A stretch of 64,000 nucleotides of DNA from Ampelocalamus luodianensis (Eukaryota; Streptophyta; Magnoliopsida; Poales; Poaceae), in assembly GCA_036346255.1 (NCBI GenBank), contig JAYEVH010000226.1:186001-250000 (forward strand), written 5' to 3'. Of this stretch, positions 24,746 to 35,895 are shown in pieces. The position numbers were made by a program, and so were the translations under genes. Each line of letters starts with the position of its first letter. Positions within the stretch are counted from its first letter, which is position 1. The notes under the pieces were generated by a model. That model searched no databases. It saw nothing but the letters and a program-made list of their open reading frames with translations, and had not been told where the DNA came from.

Positions 24746-24779
24746 GGGTCAGAATTGAAAATAAAGTTAATGGGAGGTT

Positions 24780-26160
24780 AACTTTAAAATATTATTAAAA
24801 AATATTAAATAAAAATATTGTTATGCTATACCTAGCTAAAAAACAATGCATTGTTTTTACTTTTTAGAGAACGAATGGACGAACTATTTTTTTCCCCTGT
24901 AAATGAATGTCCTATCGTTTTCTTGTCCTTTTAGCTTATGGTGAGGATCTAACGTACAGTATCTATGGTGACAACATAAAGTTTTTTTTTCTGTTTAGGC
25001 GTCTATCTCGTGATTTCTACGCGAAAGCAGGAGAATAAGATCCTTGTTTGATTGATTTGTCTCAAGTTAAGTTACTATTTTAGGAAAACTAACCAAAGTC
25101 CTGCATACGGTCGCAGCATTGAAATGTTTTAGACTTTTTTTTTGGTTTTCTGCTATTTTAGAATTAATGTTGGTGCTTGGTAGGCACTTTCTTGGACTCA
25201 TGTATTATATCCATCGGTAACCATATGGTCCATATATATGCTTTACAGGGCATGGAATTTTTAATACAGAAAAATTAAGCACCTCTGGGTTTCCTCGGTA
25301 AAAAATACTAGTGAATAGAATAGCTGAAATTTTTTGTCCAGCAGATCGACGCAAGTGTAAACTTGCGCAAAGCTCTTTTCAATTTCCTCTGTTACATTTT
25401 CCCCAGAATTTTTAAAATCTCTTGTACCATGTAGTTTTTTATAACAATTATCATGTTACTGTTCACCGGTCATGATCTCATGCTATTTCACATCTCTTGT
25501 CATGCTGACATTTTCTTTCAGATAGATCGACCATCGGATCATCTGGAGCCTAGGATCAATGTTGGAACCTCCAGGAAACAACTAATAGTGTCGCCCTGAT
25601 CAACTAGCAAGATGCAAATTCAGATTGCATTACAAGCTTCAGATGAAATGAACGGCAAGTGTTCACTGCACAGTCTCGGATGCAGGGCTCGACAAAGACA
25701 ATACACCCCAAAGTTACGCCCTTTGCCTTTTGTGATGCAACAGCACATCTGACAATTATGTCTACGCACAATAGCACTTTTAACAGGAGATAAGGATCAA
25801 GGATGTAAGCGAAGGTGAGCAACTGAGCCTATATGGCTAATAAGCTGGTCATTGACCACATCGATCTTGTTCTGCAAAGGGCTTGGTTATTTAACAATAC
25901 ACTTGATTCTTGCATGATTGAAAGTATTATTGTTTGCTGACTTGCTCAGCTTCGTAGTCACTTCGTTCGTAAAGCCCAAGAAAACAAAATGCTTCCTTTT
26001 TCTTTTCCTTTTCTTAACTGTTGCCCACAGGTCACTGCTTGCCAGCTGCTTTGGAGGCAGAAAAAAAGGAAGCCTGAAACAAGAAAGTAGTACATTACAT
26101 TGACCTTTATAAATTTATATTTCGTTATTACTTCAGCTAGTATCGATTACTTGCAATTTC
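24780..26160. other. AT-rich intergenic sequence
   Basis: No coding frame with recognisable motifs and no terminal repeats seen. Confidence 0.3.
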
Positions 26161-26161
26161 A

Positions 26162-26164
<3 letters not shown>

Positions 26165-26206
<42 letters not shown>

Positions 26207-26221
26207 TAGATAGATAGATAG
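26165..26221. repeat. (TA)n-(GATA)n microsatellite
   Basis: About 19 TA dinucleotides followed directly by five GATA units. Confidence 0.95.
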
Positions 26222-26951
26222 TTGCTATCAGTTTTGTGAATTTATCTGCTTATATTATGAAGGGAGCTAGGTTTTTTCCTTTCATCTTTTTTAATCAGAT
26301 TTTCTTCATTGTTCAAAGCACGCATACGTACATTGAGCGTGCGAATCTATACAATGTCCTGCCTCCCGAATGAAAAGATTTTGAATATAGCATGGATGGC
26401 AGTTCATGATTGAGAATTCCTTTTCCTGCTTTTGAGCAATGTGATGACAGCCATAAAATGTTTAATATTGGGTAAACAATAATGGGAGAAATGCTAATCG
26501 ATAGTATCCACTCCATGATTAGTCTGCTTAAAAGTGGCATACCAAGCTAGCCATGCATGGCTCAGAATGTAGGATTGCATTGTGCAGCAAATATAGTATT
26601 GGATTGGATATCATATATATGATGGGACTGCAAAATTAGAGGAACACAGCTTGCAGTAAACCTTAGAGTGCTCCAAGCTTAAAAGACCACCCTACCGACA
26701 GGCTGCTATAACGAAGCATTTTGACCTCCATTACCTTGGGCAACAGCCTTAGTTAATTATCATATGTAAGTAGCGTTGTGCTTTTATTCGAAGCATGCGT
26801 TGTAAATTAGATTTCTGTGCAAACTTATGAGAATATTAAAGGCACCTCAATAAAAATTTCTAGAAAACTCTAATTAATGAAGAAAAGAGAAGCATCTACA
26901 CCGTTTATTTCATGGGATTTGATTATAACAACAGTGCAGATTGATCAAATA

Positions 26952-27212
26952 CTCCCTCCAGTTCATAATAACCAGTTGTTTTGGATATCGACATGGTACC
27001 CTAAATACAAATTTGACCACTAATTATTATTGTAATATATTTGTAAAACCCAATAATATTATAATATTATAAAAGTACTTTTCGAGACGAGTCTACACAT
27101 ATAATTTTCATATATCTAATCTAAATATTTAAAAAGATATCGATAGCCAAAGTTTCCAAAATTTTAACTGCATGCATTCCAAAAATACTTGTTTTTTGTG
27201 AAATGAAGGGAG
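26952..27212. mobile_element. Stowaway-type MITE
   Basis: A 261-bp AT-rich element. It begins CTCCCTCCAGTTCATAATA after TA at 26950-26951 and ends TGTGAAATGAAGGGAG followed by TC, a decayed TA duplication. Its interior (AATATATTTGTAAAACCC, AGTTT..TTTTAACTGCATGCA) is shared in outline with the remnant at 50.8-51.5 kb. No coding capacity is expected; a Mariner-type transposase acts in trans. Confidence 0.75.
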
Positions 27213-27812
27213 TCTTTACTAGAGGTGTTATAATTAATTGTTTAACAAATACAACTATAGGTGTTAAGGTTGTACAACAAATGCAACTATTTTCTAATAA
27301 TTTTTTATTCGAATATTTACAATTTGATCCACATACGTGTAAATGTCCTCACAACCCAGAACATTTACATTGATCCAAATATATAAATGAATGAATATAA
27401 ATTTTCAGGCTAATCTGTACTTATGCCCCTACTTCAGAAGCTTAATTTGGCTTGCATGGATGGTGTGCAGCTTGCGGCAGATTGGGGTTTGGCCAGTGTC
27501 ATGAGACCGACTGCCAATCACTCGTGCATGTAGCTGTGGAACTCGAGACAACACCAGAGAGCAGAGATATCCCCGATCCTGGGCGACATACAGGAGCTTA
27601 GCATAATTATTCAAATTTCTCTTTATGTTTTGTTCATCGTTGTGTTAATTTATGTGCTAGGCAGGCGAACTTAAGTAGTCCTAGGTGTCTTTGGTTGAAC
27701 CAAACACCACACTTTATTTCTTTATGTCTACAATCGGATTGTACTCCTGCTGATGATTAATAAAATCTAAGCTCTTTGATCTAAAAACAAAATTTGAGAC
27801 ACTGACCACAAG

Positions 27813-27813
<1 letters not shown>
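27213..27813. other. AT-rich intergenic sequence
   Basis: No recognisable gene. The short minus-strand frame at 27614-27429 has no motif support. Confidence 0.3.

Positions 27814-27885
<72 letters not shown>
27814..27885. repeat. (TA)n microsatellite
   Basis: About 36 uninterrupted TA dinucleotides. Confidence 0.97.
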
Positions 27886-27889
<4 letters not shown>

Positions 27890-28312
27890 TCAAATTAACG
27901 TATATATATGTACGGTTGTTCGATCTTATTAGGATGCATTGACAGTACAAAAACCCATCCCGAGATATTTTACGATATTTTCATGCATGCCCACAATGGT
28001 GTGGACGTCCTCTAGAAAAGCTATCTTAGAAATTGAGAGCCAAATGATGAGGAAGTGCAATGACCACCAAGGTGGGGCACTGGGGATGGCAGTACTGTGT
28101 GAGAATGCAAAAGCTAACGATAGGTTATTCTCTCTCTCTCTCTCCTAGGGATCAAAGCTCAAATACATCCGCGCTGATCTCAACGCAAAAGCTAGCTGAT
28201 GATCGAGGCCTGGAAACCGCGCGCTTTGCTTTTCCATGCAAAGACTCGCGGTTTCATCAACCACATCGATCGTGCGCTACAGATCGAACATCTCACCACA
28301 CTTTAGCATCTT

Positions 28313-28400
28313 ATCATATCGCGCGATCCGGGCCGTCCGATCTTGATCTTCATCAGATCACACGATCCGGGCCGCCCGATCTCTATCTCCCCGATCCGGC
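28313..28400. promoter_or_regulatory. repeated CGATCCGGGCCG(T/C)CCGATCT upstream of the small gene
   Basis: CGATCCGGGCCGTCCGATCT at about 28322 and CGATCCGGGCCGCCCGATCT at about 28363 are near-perfect copies with dyad character (GATC..GATC). A half copy (CGATCCGGCGCC) follows. They lie 130-200 bp upstream of the TATA box at 28525. A regulatory function is an inference. Confidence 0.4.
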
Positions 28401-28524
28401 GCCTTTAGTTGTCTAGACCGGAAGAACCCTAGCTAGCTAGCTCGCAACTACCACCCTAACACATAGCTCTAGCTACTACTGATGGATCCATACATGTACA
28501 AGCCATGCAGCTGGGCAGCCTCTT

Positions 28525-28533
28525 CTATAAATT
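28525..28533 (+). promoter_or_regulatory. TATA box of the small DUF761-like gene
   Basis: CTATAAATT lies about 180 bases before the ATG at 28706. Transcription would start near 28560 and give a 5' leader of about 145 bases. Confidence 0.6.
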
Positions 28534-28705
28534 GAGGCGCGGCCTCTTGCACCTTCCTTAAGCTAGCCCAAGACAGCAACTCTCCAACCACTAGCTAATA
28601 CGCCACCTCTCTAAGCTCCAATTAAACCCTAGGTAGTTAGCTAATCAACCAGTAACCTGGTAATATTAATATATCATCATATACATAACAAGAGGTAGCT
28701 AGTAT

Positions 28706-28933
28706 ATGGGAGGGAAGTCGTTCTTTTGCCCCATCTTCAGCTTCTCACGGAAGTCGAGGCGGTACAACGTCGACGACGAGGAGGCGAGCGACTGGCCAGA
28801 GCCACCGGCGAGGCCGCGCAACAAGGTCCGGTCCAGCGACGAGGACTACGGTCGGTGGGTCGGCGAGCGCGACGTCGACCAGAAGGCCACCGACTTCATC
28901 GCCAGGTTCCACCAGAGGAGCGTCGTCGTCTAA
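28706..28933 (+). CDS. small DUF761-like protein, 75 residues
   Basis: A single-exon gene encoding a 75-residue basic/acidic mixed protein without signal peptide or membrane segment. The N-terminus is MGGKSFFCPIFSFSRKSRR. MGG could permit N-myristoylation, and the cysteine could be acylated. The middle is acidic and proline-rich. The C-terminus VDQKATDFIARFHQR fits the short DUF761 / cotton-fibre-type tail (D..A..FI..F) found in many small plant proteins of unknown function. Support for expression: a TATA box, codon use strongly favouring G/C at third positions unlike its AT-rich surroundings, and AATAAA at 29177. The start is the first ATG after the TATA box. Assignment to DUF761 is by the tail only. 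Confidence 0.75.
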   Translation: MGGKSFFCPIFSFSRKSRRYNVDDEEASDWPEPPARPRNKVRSSDEDYGRWVGERDVDQKATDFIARFHQRSVVV

Positions 28934-28974
28934 GCAAACTATACGTATAAACCGGCCGCCGGCCGACCTGCCGG

Positions 28975-29490
28975 CGGCGCATGCATGCTTCGTTCGCGAC
29001 GTCGAGGATACCTGCGTTACGTATAACTGAGATCGAGGGCGCGTAGCTAGCTTCTCAATGTAGTATCATATGTACACTCTATGTCATGTACGTGTATGTT
29101 GTGTGCTCTAGTACGTACGTGTGGTCGATCGAATATTGTATAATATATGTATGGTATTGTGAGGTGAGAAGGGAAGAATAAACTGATGTATAATATAGTT
29201 CTAGTTCTTTTTAGCTGTATCTCATCACTGGGAATAATCAATATGTACTGTGGTTGTATTATATATGTATCATGCATGCTCATGCATGTACCTATATATG
29301 TACGTTTCCATAACACAAGTTGTTGGATATGCATGGACTTATATATGTGGTTGCTTGAACGTTCTTGTATAGATCGAGTGTGTGTGTTATCACCCATGCA
29401 TGATGCATGAATGCATGCAAAACATATATGCGATGGATCTATTCTATATACATTTATATGTTTAATCTCAGCAGAATACATCTAAATGCA
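28975..29490. promoter_or_regulatory. cluster of CATGCATG (RY-type) motifs in the 3' flank
   Basis: CATGCATG/GCATGCATGC occurs near 28980, 29273, 29281, 29332, 29395, 29402, 29412 and 29484. CATGCA is the RY element bound by B3 factors such as ABI3/FUS3. AATAAA at 29177 is a candidate polyadenylation signal, so most motifs would be downstream of the transcript. Function is not shown. Confidence 0.45.
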
Positions 29491-29978
29491 TGGTTTTTGG
29501 TTGCATATATATCAAATGTTTAATCGGTTGCAAGTTGCAACCGGGATGTTCTATTTCCACTTATGTTTTGACCATGCATCTTAGAGGTATATATGCGAAA
29601 GAAACTACGAACTAAACATAAATTTCCTCCTTTTCTTCTCTCGGTGATACGGAGATCTTAATTATAGTTTTCTTTTAGCATTCCAGTGAGACCCGGCCTG
29701 GCCCTACTTGGTCCAGAGAGAGCTTCTGAAATAAAATGGGTATTTCTTCAACAAATCACTGCCGGTTTGAAGAATAAAATTTGTTGCCAATGCATGCGTT
29801 TTAGTGCACACATTTCTCAATTTGTTTATAAATTGTGTAGTCATCGTACTTTGCTGTTCTATTTTGTTCCGAAACATGCAACAATTGTACGAGGTAAAAA
29901 GAACAATGTTAAATACTGGCACACATATATATGCCAATCAAATGATCATATAGAAGTGTCATTTTTCGTTGTGATTAA

Positions 29979-30309
29979 GGGCTTGTTTGGTTGGTGTCCT
30001 AGGTTTCATGCTTAGGAAAAAAAATAGTGCCTGAAAATAGTCTGAAAAGTAGATGATTTTTGCCTGACCAAGCAAATCTAAAGATGAGTTGTTTGGTTAA
30101 AAGTCTATGTCTAAAATTGATGAATAAAAAATAAAATATTAGATCGAATATCGGAAGGCTAGCCTCAGGCACTGCTTCCAGGCTTAGGCGCTGGATTTGA
30201 AGGCCTGGGCTGGCAGCTTTGCCTGGTACGCATCCAAGCAATATCCTGGCAGCCTCCGGCGCTTCTCCCGCCAGGCAGACAAGAGCCAGGATACAAAGCA
30301 AACAGCCCC
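29979..30309. mobile_element. Tourist-like MITE (PIF/Harbinger type)
   Basis: 331 bp, with inverted ends GGGCTTGTTTGGTTGGTGTC and, from the right, GGGGCTGTTTGCTTTGTATC. TAA lies on both sides (29976-29978 and 30310-30312), the 3-bp duplication expected of Tourist elements. The interior is non-coding. Confidence 0.75.
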
Positions 30310-30976
30310 TAAAGAACTGGTCAAGAATAGATAAGCAGTACATATATATCGAACTGTTAGCTGGATGGGTGGGTATCACACGATAGCTGGATGGTTAATT
30401 ACAAAAGGAACTTAAAAATTACTGTACTTATGGTTTCTGCGAACATTTTCTTTCGCTAATTACTGTACCTCATCTTTTTTTTCCTATTTTTAAATAACAT
30501 TAAATCGTGTTCAATTATTCTATGATATATCTTGCATGCCGTTGTGCTTAATTCTTATAATTAAGTGCAATAGCATATAGGATATAACTCCTGGAAAATT
30601 CTATGATATATACTATAGCTAGTCGCAATGTGAATTCACATGTACACAAATAAGTTTGCACATGTACGTTAATTTGATGATGTACTTCGTATGTGGAATA
30701 TTGGGTGAATTCACATGTATGCTGAAAAAGCAAGAGATGTATATATGTATACGTATAAAGGATAATTGGCTCGCATGAATGAGAACCTTCTGTTTCGTTC
30801 GCATGAAATTGAGAATTAATTATGATATGTACATATCGGCTAGTTTTTCTTGTTTGCTTCACCACAGAACTTGATTTCTATTTGGGACGTCGTAGAAACT
30901 TTATAACAAACAGTTCAATTCTAGTATGAAACCAAAAAAAATGGGTTTGTTTGTTACAATAAGTCCATTTCACAAT
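30310..30976. other. AT-rich intergenic sequence
   Basis: No recognisable gene. Minus-strand frames of 60-105 codons are rich in Ile/Tyr/His and lack motif support. Confidence 0.3.
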
Positions 30977-31255
30977 TATTGAGTTGCATGCACCAACCAA
31001 TTCACTCAAAAGCTTAAGCTGATGAGGAAAGACGAGCAATTCACTTATACTTCAATACTCCCCCTCACGTGTAGGCTCTCTCAGACCTAAGACGTGGAAT
31101 ATAAATGGGTTGCAATTATTTTCTTAATTGCGCCAGCCGGGTCTTGAACTCAAGACCTCTTGGCTCTGATACCATATTGAGTTGCACGCACCAACCAATT
31201 CACCCAAAAGCTTAAGCTGATGAGGAAAGACGAGCAATTCACTTATACTTCAACA
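30977..31255 (-). mobile_element. TRIM / SMART-like miniature LTR retrotransposon, 279 bp
   Basis: Two 81-bp LTRs (30977-31057 and 31175-31255) share TATTGAGTTGCA, CACCAACCAATTCAC, AAAAGCTTAAGCTGATGAGG and CACTTATACTTCAA. On the minus strand a perfect primer binding site (TGGTATCAGAGCC, about 31174-31162) adjoins the right LTR. A polypurine tract (GTGAGGGGGAG) adjoins the left LTR. Flanks ACAAT/ACAAC are a near-perfect 5-bp target duplication. The 117-bp interior cannot code for protein, so mobility needs enzymes in trans. These are the diagnostic traits of TRIM elements. Confidence 0.88.
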
Positions 31256-31509
31256 ACAACCTTAAACAATTATGATTGTTTAATTTTCAACCTCCAACTA
31301 TGAAATTGTTCAATTCTCCATTGCTATGCAAGGGTAGGGCTTTGCACAGGAGGTTGTACGCGTCCATTGGCACTACGCGCGCACTTGCTGCTGCGGCAGG
31401 AGGAGGTAGGGTGGAGGCGGCATGGGGATGAGATGTGGGGGAGAGAGGGAGAGAAAAAGAGGATGAAGAGGAAGAACAGAGAGAGGAGAGGAGGCAGATG
31501 AGGTGGGGT

Positions 31510-31773
31510 CAAGGATCCAAAAGCCGTTTCCGGTGGACATCCCGGTCGGCGGCTGGGAAAAAAACGGCAGGTAATCGATCGGTTACTGGATTTTCCAGAA
31601 AAAAAAAATTTGGTTGAATTTTGCTTGAATTTTCTTGAAAACCAGCCGAAATTCAAAATTCAAAATTTAAACTTGTAAAACCCGGGAAAACTGGCCAGTT
31701 TTTCCTTTCATGGTTACCACAGGTAAATCCAGTTATCGCCAGTAGTAGTAACCGGCTGGTTTTTTCTTCCCTG
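31510..31773. mobile_element. small hAT-type MITE, 264 bp
   Basis: Inverted ends CAAGGATCCAAAAGCCG and, from the right, CAGGGAAGAAAAAACCAGCC. Flanks GGTGGGGT (31502-31509) and GGTGGGAT (31774-31781) are an 8-bp duplication with one mismatch, the size typical of hAT. The interior is rich in ACCGGT/AACCGG words and non-coding. Related to the larger element at 32947-36826. Confidence 0.6.
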
Positions 31774-32938
31774 GGTGGGATAGAGGCTAACCGGTAGGCC
31801 TCACAGCCATATGTCAAAACCATGGTCATGTTTGTGCTATGTAAGTTGTAAACCTGGTTGGAATGATCTTGAGGGGGTGAATTACCTAGTGTTGACAGTT
31901 GAAGAGGGTCAAACATCCAATTCGTAGTTGAGAGTTGATTGTTAGATAAAAACAACAGTTAAGGGGATGAATAGACCTATTCCTTGTTTGTTCGATAGTT
32001 GAGCTAATAACGAGGACATTGTACAAGATCCATGCTTAAATGGTTTGGCTAACCAAGATTAGTACATGAGTTTAATTGCTTGGTTTACCAATCGGTAGTT
32101 GCATGCACCCGGGATCTGATGATGAGAGCACTTGAAATGACGTCTTGGGAATGAGCTTTTTGTTGGGAAAGCAACTCAACTACAAGCCTAGAACTATTCG
32201 GCTAAGAGCTCTAGGTCTTTAGCAACTGAAAGTCACTCATCAGTGCATTACTTTGTTCTTGCTTTTCTCTTCTTGTCTCTTAAAATATTCTTTGTCATCT
32301 CACTTTCTTTCCCTTATTCTCATCGATCTCATCTCTGCCGTCGTATGCATGGATGTTTACTCTAGGATTATACGTGCTGCCAATTATTCCTGTGCAATTA
32401 GAATGTGTTAAATATATGCCTGTATATGTATTACCTCATAAAAATCTTTGTGTTATGTGAAATGAAACCTATAGGCACACATACGCGGTTAACCTATACT
32501 ATATTGCTGTCTGAATTTTCTCTGGCAAATACAACAGGTCTGTATTCTACCCCCTAGCTATATATGTCATGAGCCCTTTCTCAGCTTTCTAGCTACCCCT
32601 ACATTTTTCTTATTCATTGAGAAAAGTTGCAATAAAATGTAGTGTGCTTATCTCTGGTGTCAGCATCATGTCATGTCCTCATCGTAGTATCCTAAATTCC
32701 TAATTCCATAGCACAATACAACTTGGAGTGCAAAACTGACATGACATACATCACCTTTACATGTGTCCTCAATTAGTCATTCCTAGTAGCTGTCTGAGTT
32801 ATAAGCCTCTAATTAATATCCAGGATTCCTCGAAGCATTTCCAACTCTCTATTCACAAACAGCGAAGATAACTGTTCATAGATATTAACAGGAAGCATAT
32901 GTGCAAACAGCATAGTTAAAAACTGTTACCAGATGACT
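31774..32938. other. AT-rich intergenic sequence
   Basis: No gene or terminal repeats recognised. Confidence 0.3.
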
Positions 32939-34139
32939 CTCTCAGTCAAGGATCAAAATCCCGGTGGTTACCGGAAATATCGGTGGGGACCGGTATGAAA
33001 AAATGGCCGAAAATTTTCAGAAATTTGAATTTATGACTACATACTGCACTTCTGAGGTTGATTTTGACCTTTTTTTTTATGCTAGATTACCTGTTGTATG
33101 AGCTAAATATGCTTGAATTATTGTACTCCCAATACTACTACACAACGGGTCATCACAAACGGTTCTAAACCGTCATCATAGACGATTTTTGAACCGTCTG
33201 AATTTATATGTCTGTGATAACAGGCGGTCAGTACAGACGGTTTTCAAACTGTTTGTGAAAAAGCTATCAGTCTATTTTACAAACGGTTCTGAACAAGAAC
33301 TATCTGTGATAGTTTTTTCTATTGTAAAAAAAAATCGGATTTCATGTTAAGCTGTGTAAAGGGAATACAAATCTGCATCTAACAACAATGGCAATCATCT
33401 CACATGCTAAGCTATGTAAAGGGAATATAGATTTGCATCTAACAGTAATGGCGCGGATCTCCTCAGGAGTCTTGCCTTTGATCATCTCTTCAGAATGACT
33501 GATCATTTCCATTTGCAAGCTTCTATGGTCTACACACTACACTTTAATCGGCATGTAATGGAAAATGCAAAGCACAAAACATAATTCATAAATATGAAAT
33601 CAAATTATTAACTAATTAATATAGATAAAATGGGAAAGGTTGTCATGGATAGCTAAATTAGCAAGTAAAAAAATGGAATGCCCATCTACATGTTTTCAAA
33701 CTGCATGCCACACATCCAATACCTATAAGAAATACTAGAACTCCAAGGATATTGATATCATCTATTCATATGTCAGCAGCACTCTGGTGAAAGCTTAACA
33801 TATGTACAGTCCTACAGATATTTCAAGAAGCACAAAGGAACATCAATGAGAGTTGTATTTTTCTTAAACATTAATGACTGATGGATGAGATAAAATCATG
33901 TCAGTAATTATTGTGCTAAAGGAATATATATGATTGTTCTTTCTGTGGCTTAAAAGTATATCGTACATGCATACGTTTGGAAGTAATAAATCAACACGCA
34001 TTGAAGCATTGTATTTCATTCGGCTGCTAATTAGTTATCACTACATGAGTATATGCCAGAGCCAATGGAGAACAATAATGATGTGTAGATAAAGAAACAA
34101 TAATAACATGCATTAGCCAAAATAAGGGAACCACAATAG

Positions 34140-34600
34140 GCATTGCGGAGACGGCAATGGCGACAGAGGCCGCTGGCTCTGCAGCCGCTGCTGTGGCAGA
34201 GGCGGCGGTGGTGTCACTACAGCGTCAACAGCTTCAGCAGGCTCCTCCCGTCGGGTGGCTCTGCTAGATTTGCCACCAAAAAGGCAACACATAATCAAAC
34301 CTCAGATCGAAGCAAAACGAACGGGGAAGGTGAAGAGCTAGGGTTAGGGTTTAGGGGCGGCAGAGGCTTACGAGCTGAGCTGGAGGAGGTTGGCGCCCCC
34401 GGTTGCGGGCGGCGAGGTTGACGCAGCCGCCTGGGCGGCAGCAGACGTGGCGTAGGTGGCAGCCCGGTTGAAGAGGGAGTCGACCGGGGACGAGGGAGCC
34501 ACTGCGCTGGCCGTCACCGCCAGATGCGAAGGGGTGGGGGGAAGCGCAGAGGTAGATGCGCACGGGGTGAGGAGGATGCGAACAAGTGAGCGCAAACCCT
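34140..34600 (-). pseudogene. GC-rich possible captured exon(s) inside the CACTA element
   Basis: On the minus strand a Ser/Ala/Pro-rich frame (34595-34368) is followed, after a non-coding gap, by MIMCCLFGGKSSRATRREEP (34298) and a proline-rich stretch. There is no recognised domain. GC content is much higher than in the surrounding DNA. A host origin is an inference from base composition and from the habit of CACTA elements to carry gene pieces. Function unknown. Confidence 0.3.
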
Positions 34601-34779
34601 AGAGACCGAATATAAATAGGCACTAGGCTTCATCACAGATGGTTCGTGTGTGATAAATACTTTGCACGTATAGAGGCATTGCACGGGTTCTCTGTGCACG
34701 GCCTCTATATGCGTAATTAATTACTAAAACGAGTTGCTCAGTAATAAATAGACGATAAAAAGATCATATCCTTTTTATA

Positions 34780-35230
34780 TCACAGACGATAAAAAAGGAT
34801 TGACGATCCTATCTTAGCCTTCAAATATTCGTAAGCCTTCTCGTCGGCTTCAATGGTGGCGGGATCAGCGACTGTCAGATCAAACGCCTCCACCTGCAAC
34901 CTTGCATGCTCGATTCGCGCTTGTAGCCGTTCGGACTCCGTAACCAAGCACCATATAGCCCAGAGGCCATCAACCCTTTTCTCCTCCGTCTCGGTGAGGT
35001 CAACCCACTCTCCTACAATTCGAATGTCGTCCTCGACTCTCCGGGCTGCATCCTCGGTGCGGACCAAGTAATTCCATAGGACAATCTCTACAATATAGAT
35101 CGGAGAGCCTACAACGGATGACATTGCGAACAGAAGGCTTGTCCGCGGCTTGGGCCAGGTTGCGGCCAGAGAGGTGCGAGTACACAAGCACAATGTAGGC
35201 CAATACAACTGGTACGAGAGGGGAAGTCAT
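34780..35230 (-). CDS. hypothetical coiled-coil protein with hydrophobic N-terminus, CACTA cargo
   Basis: On the minus strand, 35230 starts MTSPLVPVVLAYIVLV, a signal-anchor-like helix. A second frame (35208-34780) continues with a hydrophobic stretch (VVGSPIYIVEIVLWNYLV) and then an amphipathic Glu/Arg-rich region (RRVEDDIRIVGEWVDLTET; LQARIEHARLQVEAFDL) that looks like coiled coil. Joining the two needs one frame change near 35150, or an intron that I cannot place. I do not recognise the family. It lies wholly inside the transposon. It may be a captured host gene or an element-specific protein. Confidence 0.35.
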
Positions 35231-35424
35231 TTGGAGTTTGTGGAGAAAGGGATCAAGGAGGTTTGTGAGAAATCCATTTCAGAAGAGGATGTCTATTTAT
35301 AAAACAAGTACTAAAGCCAGAGCAGGAGACGAAGAGATACATTGGTAGCCGTAGCGAGCGACATTGGTGCGATCGTGAGACGGAAACTAAGGGGTAGACA
35401 CATCGCAAGGGAAATAAAGGGGCA

Positions 35425-35640
35425 GAAACCGTCTGTGATAATTCACGGACGGTTCTTAAGAAGAACCGTCTGTGATGAGTGTGATTATCACAGACGACTC
35501 TTAAGAAGAACCGTCTGTGAATTATCACAAACGGTTCTATTTATAAATCGTCTGTGATAGATACGTAGCACAGATAATTCCTTTGGAACCGTCGTAGCAG
35601 TACAACACGCACGGTTCCAAAGGAACCATCTGTGATGAGG
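35425..35640. repeat. CACTA subterminal repeat array
   Basis: AACCGTCTGTGA and its complement TCACAGACGGTT, with variants (GGTTCTTAAGAAGAACCGTC), recur about eight times, forming large imperfect hairpins. The matching array at the other end lies at 33150-33320. Such arrays are the transposase-binding regions of CACTA elements. Confidence 0.75.
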
Positions 35641-35809
35641 CGTCTTGTATAGCCTGTTTTATAGTAGTGCAAGTTCCAACATTTTTTAGACAATCTAGCC
35701 TAGCTAGTACATGCTAGTTGGATGCTTAGCCAGCATGAGCAGTAGGGAATCCTGGAAAGCACATTGGATGCTTGGACTTGGACTATTTGACAGCACTACA
35801 TGATGTAAA

Positions 35810-35895
35810 GAAAAGAGCAGCAGTAGCAGCAGCAAGGGGAGAAGAGCAGCAGCAGCAGCAAGGTATGGGAGAAGAGCAGTAGGCAGCAGTAGCAG
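35810..35895. repeat. CAG/AGC-rich trinucleotide tract
   Basis: Interrupted runs of GCAGCA/AGTAGC, including GAGCAGCAGCAGCAGCAAGG, with two GGGAGAAGAGCAG phrases. Confidence 0.8.

Larger units (their letters stand above)
33133..35669. mobile_element. non-autonomous CACTA (En/Spm-type) transposon, 2537 bp
   Basis: The termini are TACTACTACACAACGGG (33133; first base changed from C) and TTTTATAGTAGTG (35669, i.e. CACTACTA inverted). They are flanked by CAA on both sides (33130-33132, 35670-35672), the 3-bp duplication of CACTA elements. Subterminal arrays of AACCGTCTGTGA / TCACAGACGGTT lie at 33150-33320 and 35425-35640 in both orientations. No TNP-type transposase is present. The interior holds GC-rich segments at 34140-34600 and 34780-35230 that look like captured or cargo coding DNA. 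Confidence 0.88.

Noticed and set aside
29047..29481. 144-codon minus-strand frame
   Set aside because: Its composition follows the ATGCATG-rich non-coding strand; no domain, splice or promoter support.
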